Assembly (NCBI RefSeq): GCF_002729955.1
Contig: NZ_PBYA01000032.1
Location: 124,001-188,000, forward strand
Length of the DNA stretch: 64,000 nt
Source of the DNA: Salinisphaera sp.
GTDB taxonomy: Bacteria > Pseudomonadota > Gammaproteobacteria > Nevskiales > Salinisphaeraceae
Direction of reading: 5' to 3'
Shown: positions 45,827 to 55,352 of the stretch, piece by piece
How the letters are laid out: the number at the start of each line of letters is the position of its first letter
Position numbering within the stretch: position 1 is the stretch's first letter
The notes under the pieces: generated by a model
Told to the model about the DNA's origin: nothing
Seen by the model: the letters and a program-made list of their open reading frames with translations, nothing else
Databases searched by the model: none
Translations under genes and position numbers: made by a program

Positions 45827-46708
45827 TTGAGCCACCGGATGCTGGGTATGCTGCTGACCGGCCTGGGCGTACTGGTCCTCAGTCCGGACTCGCTGCTCAT
45901 TCGGCTTCTGGATGCCGATATCGCCACCACCCTGTTCTGGCGCGGCATGGCCCTCGCCCTGGGCCTCGGCAGCTATGTGCTCTGGCGCGAACGCGGCGAT
46001 GTCCGGGTCATGGCCGCGGCCCTGCGAAGGCCGGTCGGCTGGGGACTTGCGCTGGTGTTTGCGCTCAGCAACATGGCGTTCGTATTCACCGTGGCCCATA
46101 CCAGCATCGCCGATACGCTGGCCTGTCTGGCCACGGCGTCGATCTTTGCGGCCGTTTTCAGCGCAGTGTTTCTCGGCGAGCGTGCGCCCCTGCGTACGTG
46201 GGTGACAGCCGCCGCGATCGCTGCCGGGCTTTTGCTCATCGCCCTGGGCGGCGCCGGCAGCCTCGTCGGTCGGGGCGCCGGTATCGTCACCGCGATGTTT
46301 TTCGGAGCCATGTTCGTGGTCATGCGTGCCACCGGTGACGGCGATACTCTGCCCGGGCTCGCGCTCGGCGGCCTGCTCGTCGCCCTTGCCACCGCCCTGT
46401 TCGCGCATCCGTTTTCTCTGAGCGCGGCGGGCATGGCCGCCCTCGCCGGCATGGCCGTCGTGCTGCCGCTGGCCTTCGCCCTCATCGGCCTCGGCCCGCG
46501 CCACCTGCCGGCGCCCGAGGTCAGCCTGCTGATGCTGCTGGAAACCGTGTTCGGCACGCTGTGGGCCGTGCTTTTTCTAGGCGAAGTGCCAACGCCCACC
46601 ACGCTGGCCGCGATCGCGATCATTCTGGGCGCCCTGTCGATTTTCTATTCGCGTCAGGCCTACGTGCACAGACGCGCCGCGCGCCGCTTCCTCCAGGTCG
46701 AATCATGA
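45827..46708 (+). CDS. EamA-family (DMT) transporter
   Basis: Integral membrane protein of 293 residues with ten hydrophobic segments in two EamA repeats, as in drug/metabolite exporters. GVLVLSPDSLLIRLL near the N-terminus and PEVSLLMLLETVFGTLWAVLFLGE in helix 9 to 10 (in parts) match the family. It appears to start with TTG at 45827 (MSHRMLGML matches relatives); the ATG at 45839 is the alternative. Third-party role unknown: it could export a product of the ATP-grasp cluster 37 bp upstream. The stop overlaps the next start. Confidence 0.85.
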   Translation: MSHRMLGMLLTGLGVLVLSPDSLLIRLLDADIATTLFWRGMALALGLGSYVLWRERGDVRVMAAALRRPVGWGLALVFALSNMAFVFTVAHTSIADTLACLATASIFAAVFSAVFLGERAPLRTWVTAAAIAAGLLLIALGGAGSLVGRGAGIVTAMFFGAMFVVMRATGDGDTLPGLALGGLLVALATALFAHPFSLSAAGMAALAGMAVVLPLAFALIGLGPRHLPAPEVSLLMLLETVFGTLWAVLFLGEVPTPTTLAAIAIILGALSIFYSRQAYVHRRAARRFLQVES

Positions 46709-47586
46709 ATTCAAACGATGCTCTTCTATCGCTGCAAATCGGCGAACTCGATTACGCCGTCCGTGAAACGGGCAATCCAGACGGCGTTCCGGTGGTCCTG
46801 CTGCACGGACTCATGGATACGGGCGCCAGCTTCGAGGCGCTCATCGATGCCATGCAATCCATCGCGCCGGGACGCTACCGCTATATCGCGCCGGACTGGC
46901 GCGGCCATGGCGCGACCGAGGCGAGCCACGACAGTTACTGGTTTCCGGGCTACCTGCTTGATCTGGAACGCCTGCTGGATGAGCTCGTCGGCGCCGACAC
47001 GCCGGTTATTCTCGTCGCCCACAGCATGGGCGGCCAGGTGGCCAGCCTCTATGCCGGTACCCGGCCGGCCAGGGTTTCGCATCTGGTCACGCTCGACAGC
47101 CTGAACGTACCGGATAGCGACACCAGCGAAGTGCCCGGCCGCTATCGGCGCTGGCTGGATGCCCACGCGACCCCGCCAACCGCCAAGGTCTACGACGACC
47201 TCGAGACCGCCGCCTCGCGTATCGCCGCACGCTATCCGGAACTCGACGATTCGACGACCCAGCGCCTCGCCGAACAGTGGACCGTAAGCGCCGACAATCA
47301 GGGACGCCGACGCATGCGGGTCGACCCCTGGCATCGCGTGCCCCTGCCCTATGCCTTTCGGGCCGCTGAAGCCAAGGCACTATGGCGCGAAGTCAGCGCC
47401 CCGGTGCTATGTATCGATGGCGGCGACTCGCCGGCCAAATATTTCTGCGGCGAAGCCGAAATGGCTGAGCGACGCGCCTGCTTTGCGGACCTGCGCCATA
47501 TCGTGGTGGACGGCTGTGGGCATATGCTTCATCTGCAAAAACCCCAGGCCATTGCAAGGCATATCTCTACCTTCCTCAGCGCCTGA
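46705..47586 (+). CDS. Alpha/beta hydrolase
   Basis: Hydrolase of 293 residues. LLHGLMDTGASFEALI is the oxyanion region, VAHSMGGQVASLYA carries the nucleophile Ser, CIDGGDSPAKYF the acid region and DGCGHMLHLQKPQ the His. Coupled to the EamA gene by ATGA. It is of the general esterase/lipase-like class; no evidence for a specific substrate. It ends the plus-strand run that begins with the ATP-grasp gene. Confidence 0.85.
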   Translation: MNSNDALLSLQIGELDYAVRETGNPDGVPVVLLHGLMDTGASFEALIDAMQSIAPGRYRYIAPDWRGHGATEASHDSYWFPGYLLDLERLLDELVGADTPVILVAHSMGGQVASLYAGTRPARVSHLVTLDSLNVPDSDTSEVPGRYRRWLDAHATPPTAKVYDDLETAASRIAARYPELDDSTTQRLAEQWTVSADNQGRRRMRVDPWHRVPLPYAFRAAEAKALWREVSAPVLCIDGGDSPAKYFCGEAEMAERRACFADLRHIVVDGCGHMLHLQKPQAIARHISTFLSA

Positions 47587-48078
47587 CTTCCGTTGCAACG
47601 GCGCTGCAGGCGGCGTTGCGACTGACGACGGCTATCGGTCATCGCACTGTTACAAACGCGACCCCTATACACCGCCCGGCTCCCGCCGTCATCACGCAGA
47701 AACAATCGCTTAGCTATCCTTTCTCGACAGGGCCGCACAAGACGAACGGAAACCGCTATTACCGACGGGATTTTGCGCGGTCATGCGCGTGAAACCCGAT
47801 TTCACGGCGAAAGAGACGTTCCGCCAGCGTCGCTGCCAAGCTCACCGCCCCGTAACCCGTCAATATCGGCAACGGGCTGCAACCCTTGAAACACCTGCGA
47901 TTCAGCGCCTCGTGGCCCGGCTTTAGCGGCATTGCTGCAACGCCGCAAAAATCGAGCTTATTCAATAAATTCCTGCCCTGTATGGCGCACGATTCCAATC
48001 TCGTTTATCGTCCTTGAACGGGGTATTCTAAAAAGAACGCGTGTCGCAATGATGCGCTCACAGCTAGGGAGACAAGCC
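47587..48078. other. Gene-free 492-bp stretch before the Ig-like lipoprotein gene
   Basis: No gene is supported and no clean terminator or known repeat is seen. It should hold the promoter for the long lipoprotein gene. A GGGAG ribosome site at about 48067 precedes the proposed GTG start by seven bases. Confidence 0.5.
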
Positions 48079-51000
48079 GTGCTATCGATGCATTCTCTTC
48101 GGATGCGTTGTGCCGATTCCGCTCAGGACTCGGACACGACGCCCACCGGCGCGTACAACACGCGCCCACCGCGCCGTAGCCGCCTCGCCGTGGCCGCGCT
48201 TTTCATCGCGGCCGCAGCCGTTCTTCCTGCCTGCTCGAGCGGCGGTGGCGGCGACAACGGCGAGTCCAATCCACGAAGCGAAGTCACCGCCGGTGGCTTG
48301 AACTTCACCTATCCGTTCAACGGCCAGCAGGATGTGCTGCTGGATACGTTGATGGTCGTCAATTTCGACGGCAGCGTTTCCGGCGACGTGAGCGATGCGC
48401 TCGAGCTGCAGGTCGACGGCAGCACCGCGCAGCCGGGTATTACGGTCGAACGCGACGCCGACCGACCCAACATCCTGCGCCTGGTGCCCAACGGGCCGCT
48501 GTTGCCGAACCGTGACTATTCGGTCGTGGCAACCCAGGCTCTGTCGGGCGGCAATACCCGCTTCGATGCCGGCGCTACGCTGTTTACCTTCCGCAGCCGT
48601 CCGGCCGAAGGTCGGCCCGCTGACGGCGCCTTCCAGGTCACTACCGTGACCCCGGGCGAAACGAACCCCGAAACCAATCGTCAAAGCGTGTTCACGCAGT
48701 TCAACGCGATTCGCGTGATTCTTAACGAACCGGTTGACCCCGCCACGGTCAACAACCAGACCTTCACGGTTGAAGGCCCCGACGGCGCCGTGACGGATGC
48801 GCGCTTGACCGCGCTCGGCCGCTATATCGTGTTCGATCCCAACGAGGATCTTGCACCTGGCAACTATACCGTCAGCTGGACGGACGGTATTACGTCGGTA
48901 TTCGGCAAGTCTCTGACCGCAGGCAGCCAGCAGCGTACGGTGCTGACCCTGGGCGATCAGCCAACCGACCAGATGCTGGTCATCGAAGACGACAGCTCGG
49001 CCGATGACGTGGCCGATCTGCCCGACAACCTGCTGACCGGCCTGCCGATCAACAACATTGACATCGACTCGCAGCTGATCGGCAGCAACGACCAACCGGT
49101 GCTCGGCTCGGGCGACGCCAACGCCAACCCGCCGATTCGCAACCGCGTTGCCACCACGCTCGCCACCCCAGGCACCGCCGGCTATGACGACGTTATTCCG
49201 GCGGTGATTCGTGCCGGCCAGAAGTTCCAGCTCAAGGGCCTCAAGCTATTCCTCGGCGGCGAGGAACTGGGCGTTGAAACCCCGATCGACAGCGGCCCGA
49301 TCGACGTCAACTTCATCAACGACGTCAGCGTCTATCTGATGAGCAACGACTACCGCAACGTGGAAACCCCCACGGCGGTACAGCTGCGCTTCGATCTGGG
49401 TATCGGCACGCTGGTAACCGCCGCCCTGGCCTCGGATTCGCGAAACTTCGTCATCCAGCAGCTGGCCAACGGCGTGTTCAACCAGAGCGTGCTCAATATC
49501 CAGGCAGCAGGCCTGGCCATACCGCGCGACAACGGCGATCTGGAAATCAGCACCCTGGGCACCTTCCCCATCAACGTGAACCGTACCGATAACGCCACCG
49601 TCAACTTCCAGCTGACGCTGGTGCTGCCGGCCAACCCGACCGATGGTCAAGGCGGCAGTGGCACCGAGGATTCGGTGGGCCCGGTCATCACCGCGCGCTC
49701 GCCCAGTGCCTGTCTGTATGCCTTCGGCTCGGCGGGCTATAACGCCATTTACGCGAGCCAGGGCGTCGCGCCGACCGTGTTGCCCGAACCCCTGTGTATC
49801 GACGGCAATATCCAGACCGACAACAGCGCGGCGATCAACAGCTTCCCGATCGAATCCAGTCCGGCGATCGTCTTCTCGTCGCCGATCGATCCGAACACGG
49901 TCAACGCGCAGAATATTCAGCTCACCGGCGGTGGCACCACCGTCGAGGCGACCTACCGTGTCGAAGGCTTCAGTGTGGTCGTGGACCCGGTCGGCTTGCT
50001 CACGCCGGATACGGACTACACCCTCACCCTCAACACCGCGATCGAAGATCTCGACGGTAACCCGCTCAGCGGCAGCAACGCAGCCGGCCCACGGCTGACC
50101 ATGAACTTCCGTACCGAGCCTCAGGTGACCACTGACAGCGCGCCGCCGCTGCTCGGCACCCTATCGCCCGGTGTGCCTTGTGCACTCGAGACGGATAACG
50201 TGAACGACTCCTTCCTCACGGGTGGCGATACCGCCGGCAACTGCGTGGGCAGCTCGGCCAGCAATGCCGCGTTCAACTACCCGGTGTTCGAAAGCCCGGT
50301 CAATGTCCCGGTCGATGCCGTTCTGTCCAAGTTCGTGGACGCGAGCACGATCGTGCTGGCCGACGGCTGCCTGACAGCTGGCAGTGGCGAACCCAACGCC
50401 GTGGAAGGCGCGAGCGTCGCCCTGCAGCAGATGGACGCGAACGGACAATGCGTGGGCGCGGTCGACGCGGCCATCGCCCTGGCCAACCCCGGCGACGACC
50501 GGACCCGCTCCTTCACGATTCGCCCGACCGACTATCTTGAGGCGGGCACGCGTTACTGGATCGTGGTGTGCGGTACCGAAGGCGACCGTTGTACCCAAGG
50601 TGTACCCGGCGTGATTGCCGACATCGACGGTGCACAGCTCAACACCGACCCGCTCAACGGCACCGGCTCGACCGACTCGTCGACCGGCACCGCGGGCGGT
50701 CCGGATATCGTCATGCCCTTCGACGCGATTGCGGCCAACAACGACTACTACACCACCCAGTTCACGCTGCCGGAAACCGACACCAACGGTAACGGCCGCG
50801 TCGACGCTGGCGAACGGCCGCAGCCGGGTAATCGCGCCTTGCTGACGCTGGAGGCCGGCGGCATTGGCGCTCTCGCTTCGATCGAGAACCCGAATCGCCC
50901 TGATGGCAAGTATGCGAACTATCTGTCGCTCGCGCGCCCGATTGCGATTCGTGAAGCGACCACAGAATGCGCGCGCGTAGACGCCGTTCAATTCGGCGAG

Positions 51001-51558
51001 GGCAACACGCCCAACGCCGGATCGGCTGTGGGCGAAACGCCGGGGACGTGCGTGCCCGTGTCGTTGCTGCCCGGCGGTATCACCAGCCTGACCGGCGTTG
51101 AGGCTACCGCGACGTTGGCCGGTGCGGATCTGCTGACGATCAACACCGGGCGCATACTGCTGCGCTTCCCGAACGACCAGGATGCCAACCCGACCGGCAC
51201 GCCGAATCAGACCGGCTATATCGTGGAACGCTGTACGGGCCAGTTCCCGGGCGGCGTTGAATACGACTTCGAGCCCTGCTTCGCGGCGTCGCTGAATCTG
51301 GTGGCCAACGCGCCGGACGGTGACAACGTCAGCCTCGACCAGCAGCAGTTCGTTGCCAACCTGGTAGGGCCGGTGACGTTCGAACAGAACGGGCGGCTGG
51401 TCATTTCGCTGCGGAATGCGAACGAAATCGAGCTCGAGGCCGAAGCCAGTCTGGCGGGGTTACCGATTCCGGCGACAGCCACCATCGAGCCTGCTGAACT
51501 CACGTTCCAGCTCGTAGGCAATGCGGTCCATGGCGGCCGCGCGTTTCCGAATCGCTAG
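48079..51558 (+). CDS. Very large Ig-like-repeat lipoprotein
   Basis: Protein of 1159 residues, not recognised by name. It is read from a GTG at 48079 with GGGAG seven bases before it; ATG at 48088 is the alternative. After a long N-region the hydrophobic segment ends in VLPACSS, a lipobox with Cys52, so it is an outer-membrane or surface lipoprotein. At least four SbsA/Big_5-type Ig-like modules are visible by the pattern of P-x-(I/V)-x-(V/L)-x-F-x-x-P(I/V)D-x-x-T-V followed later by L-x-P-x-x-x-Y-T: near 80-160, 210-310, about 590-680 and about 730-890. Composition is rich in Asn, Thr, Asp and Gly. OmpW follows 78 bp later. Function unknown; surface scaffold, adhesion or ligand capture are options. 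Confidence 0.8.
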   Translation: MLSMHSLRMRCADSAQDSDTTPTGAYNTRPPRRSRLAVAALFIAAAAVLPACSSGGGGDNGESNPRSEVTAGGLNFTYPFNGQQDVLLDTLMVVNFDGSVSGDVSDALELQVDGSTAQPGITVERDADRPNILRLVPNGPLLPNRDYSVVATQALSGGNTRFDAGATLFTFRSRPAEGRPADGAFQVTTVTPGETNPETNRQSVFTQFNAIRVILNEPVDPATVNNQTFTVEGPDGAVTDARLTALGRYIVFDPNEDLAPGNYTVSWTDGITSVFGKSLTAGSQQRTVLTLGDQPTDQMLVIEDDSSADDVADLPDNLLTGLPINNIDIDSQLIGSNDQPVLGSGDANANPPIRNRVATTLATPGTAGYDDVIPAVIRAGQKFQLKGLKLFLGGEELGVETPIDSGPIDVNFINDVSVYLMSNDYRNVETPTAVQLRFDLGIGTLVTAALASDSRNFVIQQLANGVFNQSVLNIQAAGLAIPRDNGDLEISTLGTFPINVNRTDNATVNFQLTLVLPANPTDGQGGSGTEDSVGPVITARSPSACLYAFGSAGYNAIYASQGVAPTVLPEPLCIDGNIQTDNSAAINSFPIESSPAIVFSSPIDPNTVNAQNIQLTGGGTTVEATYRVEGFSVVVDPVGLLTPDTDYTLTLNTAIEDLDGNPLSGSNAAGPRLTMNFRTEPQVTTDSAPPLLGTLSPGVPCALETDNVNDSFLTGGDTAGNCVGSSASNAAFNYPVFESPVNVPVDAVLSKFVDASTIVLADGCLTAGSGEPNAVEGASVALQQMDANGQCVGAVDAAIALANPGDDRTRSFTIRPTDYLEAGTRYWIVVCGTEGDRCTQGVPGVIADIDGAQLNTDPLNGTGSTDSSTGTAGGPDIVMPFDAIAANNDYYTTQFTLPETDTNGNGRVDAGERPQPGNRALLTLEAGGIGALASIENPNRPDGKYANYLSLARPIAIREATTECARVDAVQFGEGNTPNAGSAVGETPGTCVPVSLLPGGITSLTGVEATATLAGADLLTINTGRILLRFPNDQDANPTGTPNQTGYIVERCTGQFPGGVEYDFEPCFAASLNLVANAPDGDNVSLDQQQFVANLVGPVTFEQNGRLVISLRNANEIELEAEASLAGLPIPATATIEPAELTFQLVGNAVHGGRAFPNR

Positions 51559-51636
51559 CAACTGAGTGCCGCCGCGCCGGGGGAGACCGGCGCGGCGCCC
51601 TCCAACACGAACAAGAATCTAACAGGGAGACGGGAG

Positions 51637-52566
51637 ATGATTCACCAGAACAAGCCAGCGCGCCGGCGGTTGAGCCAGCACGCGGCAAAACTCCTGGGCG
51701 GCGCGAGCCTTATGCTGCTGGCCGGCACGGCCTTTGCCCAGGGCACGAGCCAGAACGCCCAGACCGATACCGTCGACGACAACGGCGGCGTCTTCGAGCG
51801 GGCACTGAAATACGCGCACGACAACACCTACTACCGCGTCGGCGTACTGCATCTGAGTTATGAAGGCGACAGTTCGTCGCTGAGAATTGATAACGCGAAC
51901 GGCCTGGCGGCCCAGCCATTCGGCGTGGGCTCGAGCGAGCTTGAGGGCACCGGCTCATCCGTGGGCGACAAGACGACGCTCGGCGGCACCATCGGCATGT
52001 ATATTCCGAAGACCGGTCGTCACCTGGCCGCGGAAGTCACCCTCGCACCGCCCTTGAAGCTCGACTTCGAAGTCAGCGGCCGCGCGATCAACGAGTCGAT
52101 CGCACCGGAAACGCAGAGCGGCATTCCGACCGGTGTGCCCGCACTGGGTCGCAAGATCGGCACGCTCAAGGCGCTGCCACCGAACCTGACGATCATCTAC
52201 CGGCCGTGGGTGGATACCATGTTCCAGCCCTACATCGGTGCCGGCGCGATGTATCTCTACACCTTCGATACCGACGTCACCAATGAGGTTCTCAACGCCT
52301 ACGGTAACGAACCTACGCTCAACCTGACCAAGCCGGTGGCCTGTGTCGGTCAGGTCGGCATGGACGTGAATCTCAGCGAGAAACTGTTCGTTACCGCCGA
52401 CGTGAAGTACGTAGGCTGTGCGGAAGTCGAAGCAACGGTCAACAACGTCGTCGTAGACGCGCCGGCGCTCAGCCCGACGGTCGGCCCGGTCAACGTGGGC
52501 TCGGTAAGCTCGACCAACGATTTCAAGGCCGTTCTCTATCAAGTGTCGATGGGTTTCCGCTTCTAA
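51637..52566 (+). CDS. ompW: OmpW-family outer-membrane protein
   Basis: Outer-membrane beta-barrel of 309 residues. The signal peptide ends in GTAFAQG (about residue 34); the C-terminus is MGFRF with the terminal Phe recognised by the Bam machinery. YYRVGVLHLSYEG, PPNLTIIYRP and FQPYIGAGAMYLYTF match the OmpW/AlkL pattern, in which an eight-stranded barrel passes hydrophobic molecules laterally into the membrane. Longer than typical OmpW (about 210) because of insertions around 45-100 and near 250. Ribosome site GGGAGACGGGAG. Likely co-transcribed with the Ig-like lipoprotein. Confidence 0.88.
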   Translation: MIHQNKPARRRLSQHAAKLLGGASLMLLAGTAFAQGTSQNAQTDTVDDNGGVFERALKYAHDNTYYRVGVLHLSYEGDSSSLRIDNANGLAAQPFGVGSSELEGTGSSVGDKTTLGGTIGMYIPKTGRHLAAEVTLAPPLKLDFEVSGRAINESIAPETQSGIPTGVPALGRKIGTLKALPPNLTIIYRPWVDTMFQPYIGAGAMYLYTFDTDVTNEVLNAYGNEPTLNLTKPVACVGQVGMDVNLSEKLFVTADVKYVGCAEVEATVNNVVVDAPALSPTVGPVNVGSVSSTNDFKAVLYQVSMGFRF

Positions 52567-52991
52567 TAGAACAGGACCCCACCGGCGACCCGGTAACAAG
52601 CCGCCCCTCGGTCTCGAGGGGCGGCTTTTGTTTGTCTGTACCCCACTATCAGCGCGGACAGGCAGAGGTAAAGCAGCCTCTCAGCGCAAAGACCCGACAC
52701 AAGCCAGCGCTCTGCGCGCCCACCCAGGAAAACGACAGCGCGAAGAGTGACCGGCGTTCGGCTGCCCTGCATCTCCAAAGCGTGTGTCGACTGCCATCGA
52801 CAATGCGCTCACTTCCCCGCCCCGAGCCTGCGCGTCCGCCCCCGCGCCCTGGCCCGCCTTCGCGAACGCCGAGCTGAACGGTCGACCTGTCTGGCTCACA
52901 GTCGCGAGCCCAGCGATATCATGCCAGTAAGGCGTCCAACCTCGCCCCGATCAGCCGAAGGGTCGACTTGTCCGCCCTTGGGCGGCGAGAC
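52567..52991. other. Gap between ompW and the Mla-type lipoprotein gene
   Basis: No gene is supported. It holds the ompW terminator (52598-52629); the rest, which is also the 3' flank of the minus-strand array, shows no recognisable element and no clear terminator for that array. Confidence 0.5.
52598..52629 (+). terminator. ompW terminator
   Basis: AAGCCGCCCCTCG (52598-52610) pairs perfectly with CGAGGGGCGGCTT (52615-52627), loop GTCT, followed by TT. Confidence 0.88.
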
Positions 52992-53546
52992 TCAATGGCG
53001 GGTATTGGCAACGATCTCGAAGGCGAGTTCACGCACCGCGTCGGACATCGCCTGTCCGACCGCCGCGGGATCCCGCGGTCTTGCCGGCAGGTTCTGCTGG
53101 ATGACCGTGTTGTCGCGGGCGACCACGGTTTCGCCCTTGGACTCGGTGACCTTCCACCGCGCGGCAAGCACGACCTGGCCCGACGGCTGCGGCTCGAACG
53201 CATCGACCGTTACATCCACCTCGTAGTCGCGCCCGCGATTGCCGACGAGTTTTTCGTCGATCGTCTGTTGCAGCAGACGGGTCATGGCCACCGGCAGGCG
53301 TTCGGCCCATTTCGCGTTCGGCATGCGCGTGAGCACGTATTCGTCGGTACGCAGTTGAATATCGTAGTTATCCAGATACTCAGGCACGCGTACCCGACGC
53401 ACCTGCCAACTGCTCGCCTGACTGGTCGCACGGGCCGTCTGCGGCGGTGATAGCAAAACCTGTTGTAACGGCGGTACACCACTACAGGCCGCAGTGGTCG
53501 CCACGAACAGCGCAGTCACACCGCCACGCACTAGTTCTCTCATCAT
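52992..53546 (-). CDS. ABC-transport auxiliary lipoprotein (PqiC-like)
   Basis: Lipoprotein of 184 residues. The lipobox is TTAAC with Cys 21. VRVPEYLDNYDIQLRTDEYVLTRMPNAKWAERL (in parts; about 52-84) and the VEVDVTVDAFEPQPSGQVVLAARW-like strands match the PqiC/DUF330 family, outer-membrane partners of MCE transporters. Its start overlaps the MCE gene's stop (ATGA), so it is the last gene of the Mla-type unit. It probably receives or docks the MCE ring at the outer membrane. Confidence 0.82.
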   Translation of the reverse strand: MMRELVRGGVTALFVATTAACSGVPPLQQVLLSPPQTARATSQASSWQVRRVRVPEYLDNYDIQLRTDEYVLTRMPNAKWAERLPVAMTRLLQQTIDEKLVGNRGRDYEVDVTVDAFEPQPSGQVVLAARWKVTESKGETVVARDNTVIQQNLPARPRDPAAVGQAMSDAVRELAFEIVANTRH

Positions 53547-54526
53547 CGCTGGCCTCCACCGAACAGCAAAGCGTTGGGGTCACGTTCGAGTGTCTCGGCA
53601 AATCGCCGCATCGAGGACGCACCGGCCGACAGATCCCGGATTGCGCTTTCCACGTCCTGGCGCGTACCCGAATTGGGGTCGGTCAGATCCTCCAGATTCT
53701 CCGAGAGCTGCTGCAGATTGGCGCTGGTCGCTTCGGCATTGTCGAGCAGCCGCGTGAGCTGTTCGTCACGCGATTCGATCTGCGTGTTCACGTTATCGGT
53801 TAGCGCACGCACGCTCTCGAGCGTTTTTTCGAACTGGCGGCTGTTCATGTATACCGCGTCACGTGCGGCGGCGATTGCTTCACGCGTGGTGTTCGTTGTC
53901 TTCTCCAGGTTTGGCCCCATTCGGTTGAGCAACTGGTCCATGTCGTTGGCCAGGGTGACAACGGATTCCATGGTTTCGTTCACGGTCTCCAGCGTTTCCT
54001 TCCACGGCAGGCCCGTGACCGTATCCTTGAGCTGTTCGATCTGCGATGGCACAGCCGGAATTTCAGGCAGATCAACGCCGTCGCGGTTGGCCGCGAACTG
54101 CGGCTCGGTATCTGGCTGGAAATCGAGGTTCACCGCGAGCTGTGATGTGACGTAGCTCCAGACCACGAGTTGAGCGCGTAGCCCGCGCTGGACCAATTCT
54201 TCGGTGCTCAGCTGTCCGCTGGTCGGGGCACCGTTCATCATCACCGTATTGTTGCCGGCCATCTCGATCGTGACACCGATGCGTGCCTTGCCGACATTGG
54301 GGTCCAGGCGCAGCTGCACGTTCTTCACGGTGCCGACCTGCACGCCGCGAAACAGCACCTTCGATCCGTTGGTCAGACCGAGCACGGATTGATCGAAGAA
54401 AATGATCGCCTGGCGGCTGTTCGAAAAGATTTTGTTACCGCCGAGCGCGAGAATACCGATCACCGTCAGTACGATCGCGCCGAGCATGAACAGACCGATA
54501 ACCGTATAGCTGCGGTTGCTTGCCAT
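53543..54526 (-). CDS. mlaD: MCE/MlaD-family substrate-binding protein
   Basis: Protein of 327 residues with one N-terminal transmembrane anchor (about 9-29), a single MCE domain (about 40-120: QSVLGLTNGSKVLFRGVQVG, with KVQLRLD strands following), and a long alpha-helical region (about 160-310) with repeated coiled-coil-like heptads. The periplasmic hexamer of such proteins carries phospholipid between the two membranes. It is larger than enteric MlaD (183) and nearer to the solvent-tolerance/Mce type with a helical tail. Coupled to the downstream lipoprotein gene. Confidence 0.86.
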   Translation of the reverse strand: MASNRSYTVIGLFMLGAIVLTVIGILALGGNKIFSNSRQAIIFFDQSVLGLTNGSKVLFRGVQVGTVKNVQLRLDPNVGKARIGVTIEMAGNNTVMMNGAPTSGQLSTEELVQRGLRAQLVVWSYVTSQLAVNLDFQPDTEPQFAANRDGVDLPEIPAVPSQIEQLKDTVTGLPWKETLETVNETMESVVTLANDMDQLLNRMGPNLEKTTNTTREAIAAARDAVYMNSRQFEKTLESVRALTDNVNTQIESRDEQLTRLLDNAEATSANLQQLSENLEDLTDPNSGTRQDVESAIRDLSAGASSMRRFAETLERDPNALLFGGGQR

Positions 54527-54551
54527 TAGAGAACCCCGGGTCGAGATGACG

Positions 54552-55349
54552 TTACGACGGGCCGTCGTCGGCCACTATCGGCTGCCGATTGAGAAATGCC
54601 CGCACGCGTGCGTGTTCGGCATGTTCCGCAAGCGTACGCGGATCACCATGCGCAATCGCGCGGCGGCTTTCGTTGTCGAGATAGATACTGTCGTCTGCGA
54701 TGGTAAAGATGCTGGGCAGCTCATGCGTGACCGCTATCACGCTCAATTGCAGGGCGTCGCGCAGGTTCATTATCAGTGAATCCAGACGCTGAGAGGTGAT
54801 CGGGTCAAGCCCCGCGCTGGGTTCGTCCAGGAACAAATAGTCCGGGTCGAGGGCGATCGCACGGGCCAGACCGGCGCGCTTTTGCATACCGCCCGACAGT
54901 TCGCTGGGCATTCGTGATTCCTGACCGGCGAGGCCGACGAGGGCAAGCTTGAACGCCACCTGATCGCGAATTTCGGCAGCACTCAAGCGCGTATGCAGCT
55001 GCAACGGCAGGCCGACGTTCTCGCCGACGCTCATCGAGCTCCAGAGTGCCGTGCTCTGAAACAGCACACCGATACGACGCTGCAACGCGGCGCGTTCGGC
55101 GCTGTCGTCGGTCCATAGCCGGTGGCCATCGAACACCACATCGCCCTGCTCGGCCTGCTCCAGGTCGATCATGTGGCGTAGCAGCGTACTCTTGCCACAG
55201 CCGGATACACCCATGATCACGAAGATGCTGGCGGGCTGCACGTGAAACGACAGATCCTGCTGTACCACGGTATCGCCATAGGCGAGGGTGAGATCGCGTA
55301 CCGCAACGCCGCGCTCCGGCACCGGCTGGGTCGAATCGAGTTCAGCCAC
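54552..55349 (-). CDS. mlaF: MlaF-like ABC ATPase
   Basis: ATP-binding protein of 265 residues. Walker A is GVSGCGKSTLLRHM (about 47-60), the signature LSGGMQKRAGLARAIALDPD (about 155-174), Walker B YLFLDEPSAGLDP, and a His switch AVTHELPS follows. The GGMQKR form of the signature is typical for Mla/Ttg2 ATPases. It powers lipid movement with the permease encoded three bases upstream. Confidence 0.93.
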   Translation of the reverse strand: MAELDSTQPVPERGVAVRDLTLAYGDTVVQQDLSFHVQPASIFVIMGVSGCGKSTLLRHMIDLEQAEQGDVVFDGHRLWTDDSAERAALQRRIGVLFQSTALWSSMSVGENVGLPLQLHTRLSAAEIRDQVAFKLALVGLAGQESRMPSELSGGMQKRAGLARAIALDPDYLFLDEPSAGLDPITSQRLDSLIMNLRDALQLSVIAVTHELPSIFTIADDSIYLDNESRRAIAHGDPRTLAEHAEHARVRAFLNRQPIVADDGPS

Positions 55350-55352
55350 CGC

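Noticed and set aside
47759-47998. 80-codon minus-strand frame before the Ig-like lipoprotein gene
   Set aside because: No ribosome site, no domain, and codon use unlike the neighbours.
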